The translations under genes were made by a program, and so were the position numbers. This document shows positions 33,122 to 41,173 of a stretch of 55,963 nt of DNA, in pieces. Numbering within the stretch: position 1 is the first letter of the stretch; each line of letters starts with the position of its first letter. A model generated the notes under the pieces. It was not told the origin of the DNA. It saw nothing but the letters and a program-made list of their open reading frames with translations, and did no database searches. The DNA is taken from NCBI RefSeq assembly GCF_001620365.2, contig NZ_LQMT02000007.1, forward strand, positions 150,379-206,341, written 5' to 3'. Source of the DNA: Amycolatopsis keratiniphila subsp. keratiniphila (GTDB taxonomy: Bacteria; Actinomycetota; Actinomycetes; Mycobacteriales; Pseudonocardiaceae).

Positions 33122-33127
33122 CATGAA

Positions 33128-33170
33128 GGGGTCCCCCGGCTCCGAGGGGGAGGGAGAGCCGGAGGACCCC
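33128..33170 (+). terminator. Hairpin terminator after the DUF2795 gene
   Basis: A 15-bp stem (33128-33142 with 33156-33170) with one mismatch and a 13-nt loop, 6 bp after the stop codon. Confidence 0.7.
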
Positions 33171-33278
33171 GTCATAGTTAACACATTCCCGGCCGCGATG
33201 TACACGAACGCCTACACCTTCGAGTGGCAATCGGTCGCGATCACCCGAATCGGGCCGGATTGGTGTATTGGCCGCCGG

Positions 33279-33491
33279 TCAAGAAGCCCGCAGCAGCACC
33301 TGAGCCGAAACCTCCGCGCACGAGCAGCCGCCGTCGACGTCGAAGCAGTCGATCGTCAGCGTGTGCCGGGCGAAGTCGAAGTCCACGCAGCCGTCTTCGC
33401 TGCATTCCGTGAAACCACCGTCGAGGTGGACCACCAGGGTGCCGTGGCAGTGGTCGAGTCCGACGGCGCAGAACGCGCACTCCATGCTCAT
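33279..33491 (-). CDS. Cysteine-rich 70-aa protein, conserved-looking, function unknown
   Basis: A short acidic protein with seven cysteines and several histidines: MECAFCAVGLDHCHGT at the start, then TECSEDGC, and IDCFDVDGGCSC near 55. The spacing suggests a small zinc- or iron-binding fold. I do not recognise a named family. ATG 33491 is preceded by GGGAGG 6 bp upstream. It is followed by the terminator of the convergent DUF2795 gene. It lies on the same strand as ku but upstream of no obvious partner. Confidence 0.65.
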   Translation of the reverse strand: MSMECAFCAVGLDHCHGTLVVHLDGGFTECSEDGCVDFDFARHTLTIDCFDVDGGCSCAEVSAQVLLRAS

Positions 33492-33624
33492 ACCGCCTCC
33501 CGCGATCAGGAAAGTTCTCCTCGATTGCCTTACTACCACCGAGGGACGACAGATCCTGGCATACGCGCGGCGTGTCGCGGCACCCGGCGGAGTGACACCG
33601 GGCACAACCGTCCACATTGGAGAG

Positions 33625-34479
33625 TCAGGCGCTCTTCGGGGTTCGCTTGCCGGACGCGGGTTTCTTCGCCGCGGTGGCCTTCTTGGCCGTCGACGGCTTC
33701 CGGCTCTTCTTCGCTTCGCTCACGCTGGCTTGCAAGGCCTCCATGAGGTCGACGACGTCGGCCTTCGCGCCGACGACCTTCGGCTTCGTCGTCTCGTTCC
33801 CCGCGGCCTTGGCCTCGATCATGGCCTCCAGCGCCTCACGGTAGGAATCGGTGTACTTGTCCTGTTCGAACACCGGCTCCGACAACGAGTCGATCAGCGA
33901 GCCCGCCATCGTCAGTTCCTGCGGCCGCACCTGCGGCGGATCGTCGTGCAGGAAACCGAAATCCGGGACGCGGACCTCGTCGGGCCACAGCATCGTCGTC
34001 ATCGTCAGGACGTCGCTGTGCACCCGCAGGATCGCGAGCGTCTCCCGCTGCCGGATGGCGACCTTCGCGACCGCCACGTGGCTCGCCTTCTGCAGCGCGT
34101 CACGCAGGACCACGTACGGTTTGACGGCGTTCTTCTGTGGCTCGAGGTAGTAGGTCTTGTCGAACTGGATCGGGTCGATGGACTCCAGCGGCACGAATTC
34201 GAGCACGTCGATCGCCCGCGACGACGCCAGCGGCAGTTCGGACATGTCCTCGTCGGTGAGCACGACCATCTCGCCGTCGGGCAGCTCGTATCCCTTGGCG
34301 ATCTCGGCGTAGGGCACTTCCTCGCCGTCGATCGTGCAGAACCGCTTGTACTGGATACGGCCGCCGTCGGCCTCGTGCACCTGGCGCAGCGAGACGTTCT
34401 TGTTCTCGGTGGCCGCGTAGAGCTGGATCGGGATGCTCACCAGCCCGAAGGACACCGAGCCCTTCCACATCGAACGCAT
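33625..34479 (-). CDS. ku: Non-homologous end-joining protein Ku
   Basis: A 284-aa DNA-end-binding protein that forms a homodimeric ring and recruits LigD. The N-terminus MRSMWKGSVSFGLVSIPIQLY is diagnostic. RFCTIDGEEVPYAEIAKGYEL lies near 46. The core domain extends to about 235, followed by a Lys/Ala-rich tail (KKATAAKKPASGKRTPKSA), which in bacterial Ku aids DNA threading and ligase contact. A LigD-like phosphoesterase/pseudo-ligase is encoded 9 kb away at 43311. Confidence 0.96.
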   Translation of the reverse strand: MRSMWKGSVSFGLVSIPIQLYAATENKNVSLRQVHEADGGRIQYKRFCTIDGEEVPYAEIAKGYELPDGEMVVLTDEDMSELPLASSRAIDVLEFVPLESIDPIQFDKTYYLEPQKNAVKPYVVLRDALQKASHVAVAKVAIRQRETLAILRVHSDVLTMTTMLWPDEVRVPDFGFLHDDPPQVRPQELTMAGSLIDSLSEPVFEQDKYTDSYREALEAMIEAKAAGNETTKPKVVGAKADVVDLMEALQASVSEAKKSRKPSTAKKATAAKKPASGKRTPKSA

Positions 34480-34597
34480 CGAGCCGCACCTCCGCTGCCG
34501 TCACCGACCGTACTCACACACGGTGACAACGGTAGCCCGAAACGGCGCACCGCGACAGTCCCGCGTACCCGGACGCGGGACCGTCGCACTACCGGAA

Positions 34598-35824
34598 TCA
34601 GGCCTCGGCCAGGTACTTCTCCGCCTTCGCGGGATCGAGGAACCAGTGCTGGAAATCGGTCGGATCGGAGAACCCGTTCGCGAACCGCTTCGCCACGGCG
34701 GGGTTCTCCCCCGCCGCGCCGATGATCTGGAGCACGTGCGGGGGCGGCGGCTGCAGCATCGCGTTCGTCCAGGTCGTCACGTGCTGGGCGTACTCCCAGT
34801 ACTTCTCGAACGACGCGGTCATCCACTCCTCGTCGAACGGTTTGTCCCCGCGTTCGAGGATCGAGTCCAGATAGGACGCCGCGCAGTGGCTCGCGTTGTT
34901 GGAGCCCTGGCCGGTGATCGGATCGTTGGCCACCACGACGTCGGCCATGCCGAGCACCGCGGTCCCCGAGCCCAGCTTGCCGACCGCGTTCCGCACCACC
35001 GGGGTGTACCCGCCCGCCAGCGTCGCCTTGTCGTCGGTCAGCACGGCGTTCCGCGAGCGCTCGTACTCCCACGGGAGGAACTGCTTCATCAGCGACAGGA
35101 TCCGGTCGAGATGCTGCTGAGGCGTGGGCCTGTCGTCCCAGCAGTCGAGCGGGCCACCGGGAATCCCTTCGAAGAAGAGGATGTCGCAGTTCCCGCTCAG
35201 CGTGTACGCGGGGATCATGAACAGCTCACCCACGCCGGGGATGATGTTGAACCGCACCGCCGCCTTGTCCGGATGTTCGGGCCGGCGCTCCAGCCCGTGC
35301 ACGTACGCCAGCGAGAGCGCGCGCTGCGGCTCGGTGTACGGCGACCGCTCCGGGATCCGGTCGAACAGCTGGACCAGTTCGCCCTTGCCGGCCGCGATGA
35401 CCACCAGGTCGTACAGCTTCGCCAGCGGAGCCAGATCCGAGGTGGTGACGCCGTGGATGACGACCTTGCCGCCGCGCTCCTCCACCAGTTCCAGCCAGGC
35501 GGCCATCTTGACCCGCTGGTCCACGGACTGCGCGTAGTGCTCCAACGGCCCGAACCAGTCCAGCACGCGGCTGGAATCCGGGCCGGCGATGGAAACGCCG
35601 AGTCCCTCGACCTTGACGGTCTCGTCCTCCCACAGGTTCAGCTTGTGGTCCCGCTCGTGCTGCAGAGCGGAGTGGAACATGCACTGGGTCGACATCACCT
35701 TGCCGGAGCGGATCTCGTCCGGCGTCCGCGCCGACATCACCGTGACGTCGTAGTCGTGGGACAGCAGGCTCAAGGCCAGCTGCAATCCCGACTGCCCGGC
35801 ACCGACGATCAGAACCTTGCGCAT
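34598..35824 (-). CDS. Styrene monooxygenase-like FAD-dependent oxygenase associated with a conservon
   Basis: A 408-aa StyA-type flavoprotein. The N-terminal FAD-binding motif VLIVGAGQSGLQLALSLL is at residues 4-21. VVIAAGKGELVQLFDRIPERSPY lies near 140, and GMADVVVANDPITGQGSNNASH near 290 is the second FAD segment of group E monooxygenases. These enzymes use FADH2 from a separate reductase, which is not seen here. It is the last gene behind the conservon GTPase (24-bp gap), a place where conservons often carry an oxygenase or P450. Substrate unknown. Confidence 0.88.
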   Translation of the reverse strand: MRKVLIVGAGQSGLQLALSLLSHDYDVTVMSARTPDEIRSGKVMSTQCMFHSALQHERDHKLNLWEDETVKVEGLGVSIAGPDSSRVLDWFGPLEHYAQSVDQRVKMAAWLELVEERGGKVVIHGVTTSDLAPLAKLYDLVVIAAGKGELVQLFDRIPERSPYTEPQRALSLAYVHGLERRPEHPDKAAVRFNIIPGVGELFMIPAYTLSGNCDILFFEGIPGGPLDCWDDRPTPQQHLDRILSLMKQFLPWEYERSRNAVLTDDKATLAGGYTPVVRNAVGKLGSGTAVLGMADVVVANDPITGQGSNNASHCAASYLDSILERGDKPFDEEWMTASFEKYWEYAQHVTTWTNAMLQPPPPHVLQIIGAAGENPAVAKRFANGFSDPTDFQHWFLDPAKAEKYLAEA

Positions 35825-35848
35825 CCTCTGCGTTCCTCCCAGAACCGT

Positions 35849-36466
35849 TCAGCCGAGTGAGGCGAATTCCCGCCCTGGCCCGGAGACCACGGCGAGGGAC
35901 AACGTGTGCGACACCAGTTCCTGCAGCGTCGCGACCGCCGACTTCGGGTCGCGGGCGTCGCAGGTGACCAGCGGGATGTCCGGGGAGAGCGCCAGCGCGT
36001 CGCGGACCTCTTCGAGGTCGTGCACCGGCATGCCCTCGAACTGGTTGACCGCGACGATGAACGGCAGTTCCGAGTCGTTCTCGAAGTAGTTGATCGCGGC
36101 GAACGACTGGTCGATCCGGCTGGTGTCGACCAGGACGACGGCACCGAGCGCGCCGCGCGAGAGGTCGTCCCAGAGGAACCAGAACCGGGCCTGACCGGGT
36201 GTGCCGAACAGGTACAGGAGCAGGTCTTCACGCAGGGTGATCCGGCCGAAGTCCATCGCGACCGTGGTGGTGGATTTGGTTCCGGGCGGCACCAGCTCGT
36301 CGACCCCGGCCCCGGCCTCGGTCATCCAGGCCTCGTTGCTCAGGGGCGGGACCTCGGAGACGGAGCCGACGAACGTCGTCTTGCCCACGCCGAATCCACC
36401 GGCGACCACGATCTTGGCGGAGATCGCCAGCAGATCGGCGTCAGACCGGGAGGCGCTTGAGTCCAT
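35849..36466 (-). CDS. cvnD: Conservon GTPase CvnD
   Basis: A 205-aa Ras-like small GTP-binding protein. P-loop GGFGVGKTTFVG is near 20-31, switch region TKSTTTVAMDFGRI near 65, G3-like LFGTPGQARFWFLWD near 85 and NQFEG (in place of NKxD) near 130. CvnD acts with the roadblock CvnB and the kinase-like CvnA in a membrane-associated switch known from Streptomyces conservons. It overlaps cvnC by 26 bp, and both frames look intact. Confidence 0.92.
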   Translation of the reverse strand: MDSSASRSDADLLAISAKIVVAGGFGVGKTTFVGSVSEVPPLSNEAWMTEAGAGVDELVPPGTKSTTTVAMDFGRITLREDLLLYLFGTPGQARFWFLWDDLSRGALGAVVLVDTSRIDQSFAAINYFENDSELPFIVAVNQFEGMPVHDLEEVRDALALSPDIPLVTCDARDPKSAVATLQELVSHTLSLAVVSGPGREFASLG

Positions 36467-36824
36467 CGAGGATCCTCTCGAGCACGTTCGTATCGTGGTT
36501 GTAGGCGTGGGCCGTCGGGTGCACGAAGACGGCGCCCTGGGTGGCGAGGTCGCCGATGAGCACCCGGACCACGCCCAGTGGCAGATCCAGTCCCACCGAA
36601 AGCTCGGCGATCGACGAGCGTTCGCGGGCGCGCTCGTACAGCGAGCGCGACTCGGGCATCAGCGCCTCGGCCAGCGACGGGTCGTAACGCGGGACCGAGA
36701 TCAGGGTCTCCACCAGCAGCAGCTGGCTGCTCTTGGTCCGGCCGCCGGTCAGCGCGTACGGCCGGATTCTGCGGCTGCGCATCTTCACGGGCCGGTCCGG
36801 AGATTGGTCGCTGGACACGGTCAT
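36441..36824 (-). CDS. cvnC: DUF742 conservon protein CvnC
   Basis: A 127-aa DUF742 protein with a winged-helix-like core. RIRPYALTGGRTKSSQLLLVETLISV spans about 19-45, and LDLPLGVVRVLIGDLATQGAVFVHP lies near 78-103. CvnC is a fixed member of conservons and may bind CvnD or regulate transcription. It lies 19 bp after cvnB and runs into cvnD. Confidence 0.92.
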   Translation of the reverse strand: MTVSSDQSPDRPVKMRSRRIRPYALTGGRTKSSQLLLVETLISVPRYDPSLAEALMPESRSLYERARERSSIAELSVGLDLPLGVVRVLIGDLATQGAVFVHPTAHAYNHDTNVLERILDGLKRLPV

Positions 36825-36843
36825 CCCTTCCTTCTCCGGATTC

Positions 36844-37278
36844 TCAGGCCTGCGGCCGTCGGGCGGTCAGGACCTGCCGGAGTCCCGCTCGCACCTCGGG
36901 GGTGAGGGCGTGACCGGCGTTGGTGATGAACTGGGTCATCTCGTAGGCGACGACCTTCATGTCGCAGTCCGGTTCGGTGAGCACCGCGAGCCCCGCCTCG
37001 GCACCGATCCCCATGAAGAGGAAGTACCCGCGGGTGAGCCGGATGATGATCTGCTCGCAATTGCCCTTGCCGAACAGCGCGGCACTGTTGCCCGCGAGGC
37101 TGAGCAGGCCGCTCGCGATCGCGGCGAGCTGCTCGGCGTCGTCACTGGACACCGATTCCGATGCGGTCAAAGGGAAACCGTCGACGGACATGATCAGCGC
37201 GTGGCTGGCACCGTGCACCTTGCGCACGAAATCGTCGAGCAACCACGTGAAATCCGTGGTCGCGTCCTGGGCGGTCAC
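36844..37278 (-). CDS. cvnB: Roadblock/LC7 conservon protein CvnB
   Basis: A 144-aa roadblock-fold protein: DFTWLLDDFVRKVHGASHALIMSVDGFPLTASESV at the start, AAIASGLLSLAGNSAALF near 52, and a C-terminal strand with VVAYEMTQFITNAGHALTPEVRAGLR. Family members act as GTPase-activating or scaffold partners of Ras-like GTPases such as CvnD. The start overlaps the cvnA stop by 4 bp. Confidence 0.93.
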   Translation of the reverse strand: MTAQDATTDFTWLLDDFVRKVHGASHALIMSVDGFPLTASESVSSDDAEQLAAIASGLLSLAGNSAALFGKGNCEQIIIRLTRGYFLFMGIGAEAGLAVLTEPDCDMKVVAYEMTQFITNAGHALTPEVRAGLRQVLTARRPQA

Positions 37279-38501
37279 TGGGTGTTTCCTCCGGTCTCAC
37301 GCTCGTGCCGGTCGTCGAGGGCGGCACGCTCGCCGTCGGTGAAGGCATCGAGGTCGGCCAGCAGCGCCTCGTGCCCGTCCGCCGCGTCGGCGGGCGGGGT
37401 GGTCGGCGGGGCCGGTTCGTCGGGCAAAGTCCTGATACTGCGGGAAACCCGGCGTGGGAGGCCGCTGGCCGTGGTGCCGCCGTCGGCGGGTGGCTGGAAG
37501 GCCGAGCGCGGACGCGGGCTGGGCTTCCGTTCGGGTTCCGGCGCGGCCGAGGGAGCGGGGCGGCGCCTCGGCAGCCCGGACGGCGTCGCGACCGGGTCGC
37601 CCACGGGCGTGCCGTTGGTGATCCTCGCCTGCGGCAGCACGACCGTCTGCGAACCGGACCACTGCTTCTCGGCCAGTTCCGAGACCACCGGGACCGGCAG
37701 CAGCACGGTCGCGACCGTGCCGTGCGGGGTGCGGCGGTCGAGCTTCACGGTGATCTCGTGCCGGTCGGCGAGCCTGCCGACGACCGCGAGTCCCATGTGC
37801 CGCACGGAATCGTCGTCGAGCACCGGACCGGCCGCCAGCCGCTCGTTCAGTGCCGCGAGCCGGTCGGGCGGCATACCGATGCCCTCGTCCTCGATGCGGA
37901 TCAGCACGCTCCCCTGTTCGGTGAGATGCGCGCTGACGCTGACCGGCGAACTCGGCGAAGACTGGTTCGCCGCGTTGTCGAACAGTTCCGCGAGGATGCG
38001 GCTGACGTCTTCGGCGGCGAAGCCGACGACGCCGAGCGAAACGACGCGGCCGATCGTGATCCGCGAGTAATGGTCGATCGACGACATCGCCGCCCGCATC
38101 ACGTCGAGCACGGAAGAGATCCCGGCCGTCGTGTCGTCGGCGTCCCGGCCGGCGAGCACGCGCAGGTTCTCCGCGTTGCGCCGCAACCGGGTGGCGAGAT
38201 GGTCGAGCCGGTAGAGCTCGGCGAGGCGGTCGGAGTTCTCCTCCCCCGCCTCCATCGTCTCCAGCTGCGCGAGCAGCTGGTCGAGCAGATTGAGGTCGCG
38301 CAGCGCGACATTGGAGCAGACACCGGCGAGCGCGCCGGCGTCCGGCGCCTCGACGGCAGGCCGCTGCTCCACTTCCGGTTCGACCGGTGGAGCCGACGGA
38401 GCGTGCCGGGGCGGTGCGGCGAGGAACTGCGCCGCGGCGACCCTGGAACGGTCCAGAAGAACCCGTGAGCGGTCAAGCAAGCCTCGAGCCCGCGTCACCA
38501 T
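37275..38501 (-). CDS. cvnA: Conservon histidine kinase-like CvnA, soluble short form
   Basis: A 408-aa sensor-kinase-like protein. An H-box-like helix LYRLDHLATRLRRNAENLRVLAG is near 100-122. A HATPase_c domain follows, with the N-box ELFDNAANQSSPSSPVSV near 170 and IRIEDEGIGMPPDRL near 198. A Pro/Arg-rich low-complexity tail starts at about 275. No transmembrane or extracellular sensor segment is present, unlike the usual much longer CvnA. ATG 38501 is chosen because the upstream extension is not protein-like, although its ribosome site is weak. First gene of cvnABCD-monooxygenase. Confidence 0.85.
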   Translation of the reverse strand: MVTRARGLLDRSRVLLDRSRVAAAQFLAAPPRHAPSAPPVEPEVEQRPAVEAPDAGALAGVCSNVALRDLNLLDQLLAQLETMEAGEENSDRLAELYRLDHLATRLRRNAENLRVLAGRDADDTTAGISSVLDVMRAAMSSIDHYSRITIGRVVSLGVVGFAAEDVSRILAELFDNAANQSSPSSPVSVSAHLTEQGSVLIRIEDEGIGMPPDRLAALNERLAAGPVLDDDSVRHMGLAVVGRLADRHEITVKLDRRTPHGTVATVLLPVPVVSELAEKQWSGSQTVVLPQARITNGTPVGDPVATPSGLPRRRPAPSAAPEPERKPSPRPRSAFQPPADGGTTASGLPRRVSRSIRTLPDEPAPPTTPPADAADGHEALLADLDAFTDGERAALDDRHERETGGNTQ

Positions 38502-38622
38502 GTGCTTCCACTTCTTTCTCTTCGCATACCCGGACCCGTGTCGCACTCCCCAGCACAACGACGGCCATGCAAGCAGAAGTCACTATCCGTGTCCACAGTC
38601 GGTTTCCGTTCAACCGCTGGCA

Positions 38623-38635
38623 GTGACCTGGTCAC
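38623..38635. promoter_or_regulatory. GTGACC-T-GGTCAC palindrome
   Basis: A perfect 6-bp inverted repeat around one base in the divergent gap between cvnA and the TetR gene. Operator-like, owner unknown. Confidence 0.35.
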
Positions 38636-38715
38636 GAACGCGTTACGGCTGGTGAGCGCGGCGCGCTAGGCCATTCGGCTGCATCTTGCGTGTTGCACGC
38701 CACGGGTGATGTCCG

Positions 38716-38758
38716 AAAAGTGCGGGGTGCGCATAAATTTGCGCGTCCCGCAACTTTT
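38716..38758. promoter_or_regulatory. Probable TetR operator at the TetR/ABC exporter promoter
   Basis: Arms AAAAGTGCGGGGTGCGCA (38716-38733) and TGCGCGTCCCGCAACTTTT (38740-38758) form an imperfect inverted repeat around TAAATT, ending 15 bp before the ATG. Position and shape suit autoregulation by the TetR protein. Confidence 0.55.
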
Positions 38759-38773
38759 CCCTAATCTGATGGC

Positions 38774-39409
38774 ATGACCGCCCCCTTGGGACTGCGTGAA
38801 CGCAAGAAGCGCGCGGCCCGTCGCGCCATGGGCGAGGCAGCGCTCAGGCTCGCTATGGAGAAGGGTGTCGAGCAGGTCCGCGTCGAAGACATCGCCAACG
38901 CCGTGGGCGTCTCGCCGCGCACGTTCAACAACTACTTCTCCAGCAAGGAGGAGGCGATCTGCTCGTTCATCGTCGAGCGGCAGGAACTCCTGCGCGAGGC
39001 GCTGCGTGAGCGGCCTTCCGAAGAGACGCTGTGGGAGGCGGTCGGAACGGCGACGCTGGAAGCCTATGGCAGCTTGGGCGAACCGAATCGCGACGCGGTC
39101 GAGCTGGCCCGGTCGCTGCTCCTGCACCCGTCGATGCAGGGCGAATTCCTCAAGGCGCACGCCAAGGTCGAACAGGTGCTGGCCGACGCCATCCTGGAAC
39201 GGGCGGGCGCGGGAGCGGAAAACGCGTTGAACGCGCGGCTCATGGCGGCGATCGTGGAGTCCGCGGTGAAGACCGCGTTCTTCAGCTGGTTGATGAACGA
39301 GGGCACCGGGCCGTTCCTGGAGACGCTCGAGGTCCTCCTGCGCGAGGCCGCGGCGGGCATCCCGTCCCTCACCGGACCCGAAGCGGTGAAGAAACCGAAG
39401 AACCAGTAA
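38774..39409 (+). CDS. TetR-family repressor of the adjacent ABC exporter
   Basis: A 211-aa regulator. The N-terminal TetR HTH is at about 8-55 (RKKRAARRAMGEAALRLAMEKGVEQVRVEDIANAVGVSPRTFNNYFSSKEEAI). The C-terminal helical domain would bind the inducer. It is transcribed with two ABC exporter genes 30 bp downstream, so it is likely their repressor, released by an exported compound. The inverted repeat at 38716 fits its operator. Confidence 0.92.
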   Translation: MTAPLGLRERKKRAARRAMGEAALRLAMEKGVEQVRVEDIANAVGVSPRTFNNYFSSKEEAICSFIVERQELLREALRERPSEETLWEAVGTATLEAYGSLGEPNRDAVELARSLLLHPSMQGEFLKAHAKVEQVLADAILERAGAGAENALNARLMAAIVESAVKTAFFSWLMNEGTGPFLETLEVLLREAAAGIPSLTGPEAVKKPKNQ

Positions 39410-39439
39410 CACCCTACCCACCACTGGGGAGAAACCGTT

Positions 39440-41173
39440 GTGCTGACGAAGTTGTTGCGCATTCACCTGCGCCCCTACCGGCGAGACCTGTGGCTGATCG
39501 TGCTGCTGCAGTTCGTCCAGACCCTCGCCGGGCTCTACCTCCCCACCCTGAACGCCGACATCATCGACTCCGGCGTGGTCAAGGGCGACATCGACTACAT
39601 CCTCGGTGTCGGCGGCGTCATGCTGCTGGTGTCGCTGGTGCAGATCGCGTGTTCGATCGGCGCCGTCTACTACGGCGCCCGCACCGCGATGGGGGTCGGC
39701 CGCGACGTCCGCGGCGCGATCTTCCACCGGGTCCAGGACTTCTCCGCCCGCGAGGTCGGCCAGTTCGGCACGCCGTCCCTGATCACCCGCACGACCAACG
39801 ACGTCCAGCAGGTGCAGATGCTGACGTTGATGGCGTTCACCCTGATGGTGTCCGCGCCCATCATGTGCTTCGGCGGCATCATCATGGCGCTGAACCAGGA
39901 CGTCACCCTCTCGTGGCTGCTGGTGCTCGTGGTGCCGATCCTCGGTGTCTCGGTCGGGATCATCATCGCGAAGATGCGGCCCGCCTTCCGGCTGATGCAG
40001 GAGCGGATCGACAAGATCAACCAGATCCTGCGCGAGCAGATCATGGGCATCCGGGTGATCCGCGCGTTCGTCAAGGACACCCATGAGCGGCGGCGGTTCA
40101 CGAAGGCCAACACCGAACTGCTGGACGTTTCGCTGGTCGTCGGCAGGCTGATGGCCCTGATGTTCCCCATCGTGATGCTCGTGATGAACGCCTCCAGCGT
40201 CGCCGTGCTGTGGTTCGGCGGGCTGCGCATCGACGACGGCAGCATGCAGATCGGCGCGCTCACCGCGTTCCTGTCGTATCTGATGCAGATCCTGATGGCG
40301 GTCATGATGGCCACCTTCATGTTCATGATGGTGCCCCGTGCCGAGGTCAGCGCCGAACGCATCACCGAGGTGCTGGACACGCACACCAGCGTCGTCCTCC
40401 CGGCGAACCCGGTGAAGCCGGGCGAGGTGCACGGACGGCTCGAACTGTCCGATGTGGAATTCCGCTACCCCGGCGCCGAAAAGCCGGTGTTGCAGGAGAT
40501 CTCGCTGCTGGCGCTGCCCGGTGAGACCACCGCGATCATCGGCAGCACGGGCAGCGGGAAGACCACGTTGCTCAACCTGATCCCCCGGCTGATGGACGCC
40601 ACCGACGGCTCGGTGCGCGTCGACGGCGTCGACGTCCGTGAACTGGACGCGACCGTGCTGTCCGACGCGGTCGGGCTGGTGCCGCAGAAGCCGTATCTGT
40701 TCGCCGGGACGGTCGCGAGCAACCTCCGCTACGGCAAGGCCGACGCCACCGACGAGGAACTCTGGCACGCGCTCGAAGTGGCGCAGGGCAAGGACTTCGT
40801 CGAACGGATGCCGGAGGGGCTCCACTCCCCCATCGCCCAAGGCGGCACCAACGTCTCGGGCGGGCAACGGCAGCGGCTCGCGATCGCCCGGATGCTGGTG
40901 CGGCGCCCCGAGATCTACCTCTTCGACGACTCCTTCTCCGCGCTCGACTACGCCACCGACGCCGCGCTACGGCGCGCGCTCGTGGCCGAGACCGCCGAAG
41001 CGACCGTGGTCATCGTCGCGCAGCGGGTCAGCACGATCCGCCACGCGGACCGCATCGTCGTACTCGACGAAGGCCGCGTCGTCGGCATCGGCACGCATAC
41101 CGAACTCATGGACGGCAACGAAACCTACCGGGAGATCGTGCTGTCCCAGCTGACCGAGCAGGAGGCCGCCTGA
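39440..41173 (+). CDS. ABC exporter half-transporter A (degenerate ATP site)
   Basis: A 577-aa half-transporter. Six transmembrane helices (residues 15-310) are followed by an ATPase domain with Walker A GSTGSGKTTLL near 370, Q-loop LVPQKPY, signature VSGGQRQRL and Walker B IYLFDDSFSALD. The usual catalytic Glu after Walker B is Asp, the hallmark of the degenerate partner in BmrCD/TM287-288-type heterodimers. The GTG start follows GGGGAG. The stop overlaps the partner start by one base (TGATG). It probably exports a drug or lipid-like substrate; specificity is unknown. Confidence 0.93.
   Translation: MLTKLLRIHLRPYRRDLWLIVLLQFVQTLAGLYLPTLNADIIDSGVVKGDIDYILGVGGVMLLVSLVQIACSIGAVYYGARTAMGVGRDVRGAIFHRVQDFSAREVGQFGTPSLITRTTNDVQQVQMLTLMAFTLMVSAPIMCFGGIIMALNQDVTLSWLLVLVVPILGVSVGIIIAKMRPAFRLMQERIDKINQILREQIMGIRVIRAFVKDTHERRRFTKANTELLDVSLVVGRLMALMFPIVMLVMNASSVAVLWFGGLRIDDGSMQIGALTAFLSYLMQILMAVMMATFMFMMVPRAEVSAERITEVLDTHTSVVLPANPVKPGEVHGRLELSDVEFRYPGAEKPVLQEISLLALPGETTAIIGSTGSGKTTLLNLIPRLMDATDGSVRVDGVDVRELDATVLSDAVGLVPQKPYLFAGTVASNLRYGKADATDEELWHALEVAQGKDFVERMPEGLHSPIAQGGTNVSGGQRQRLAIARMLVRRPEIYLFDDSFSALDYATDAALRRALVAETAEATVVIVAQRVSTIRHADRIVVLDEGRVVGIGTHTELMDGNETYREIVLSQLTEQEAA

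Noticed and set aside
33124..33746. Plus-strand frame starting MKGSPGSEG after the DUF2795 gene
   Set aside because: Its first 45 bases are the terminator hairpin, and the rest runs antisense to the Cys-rich and ku genes without protein-like composition.
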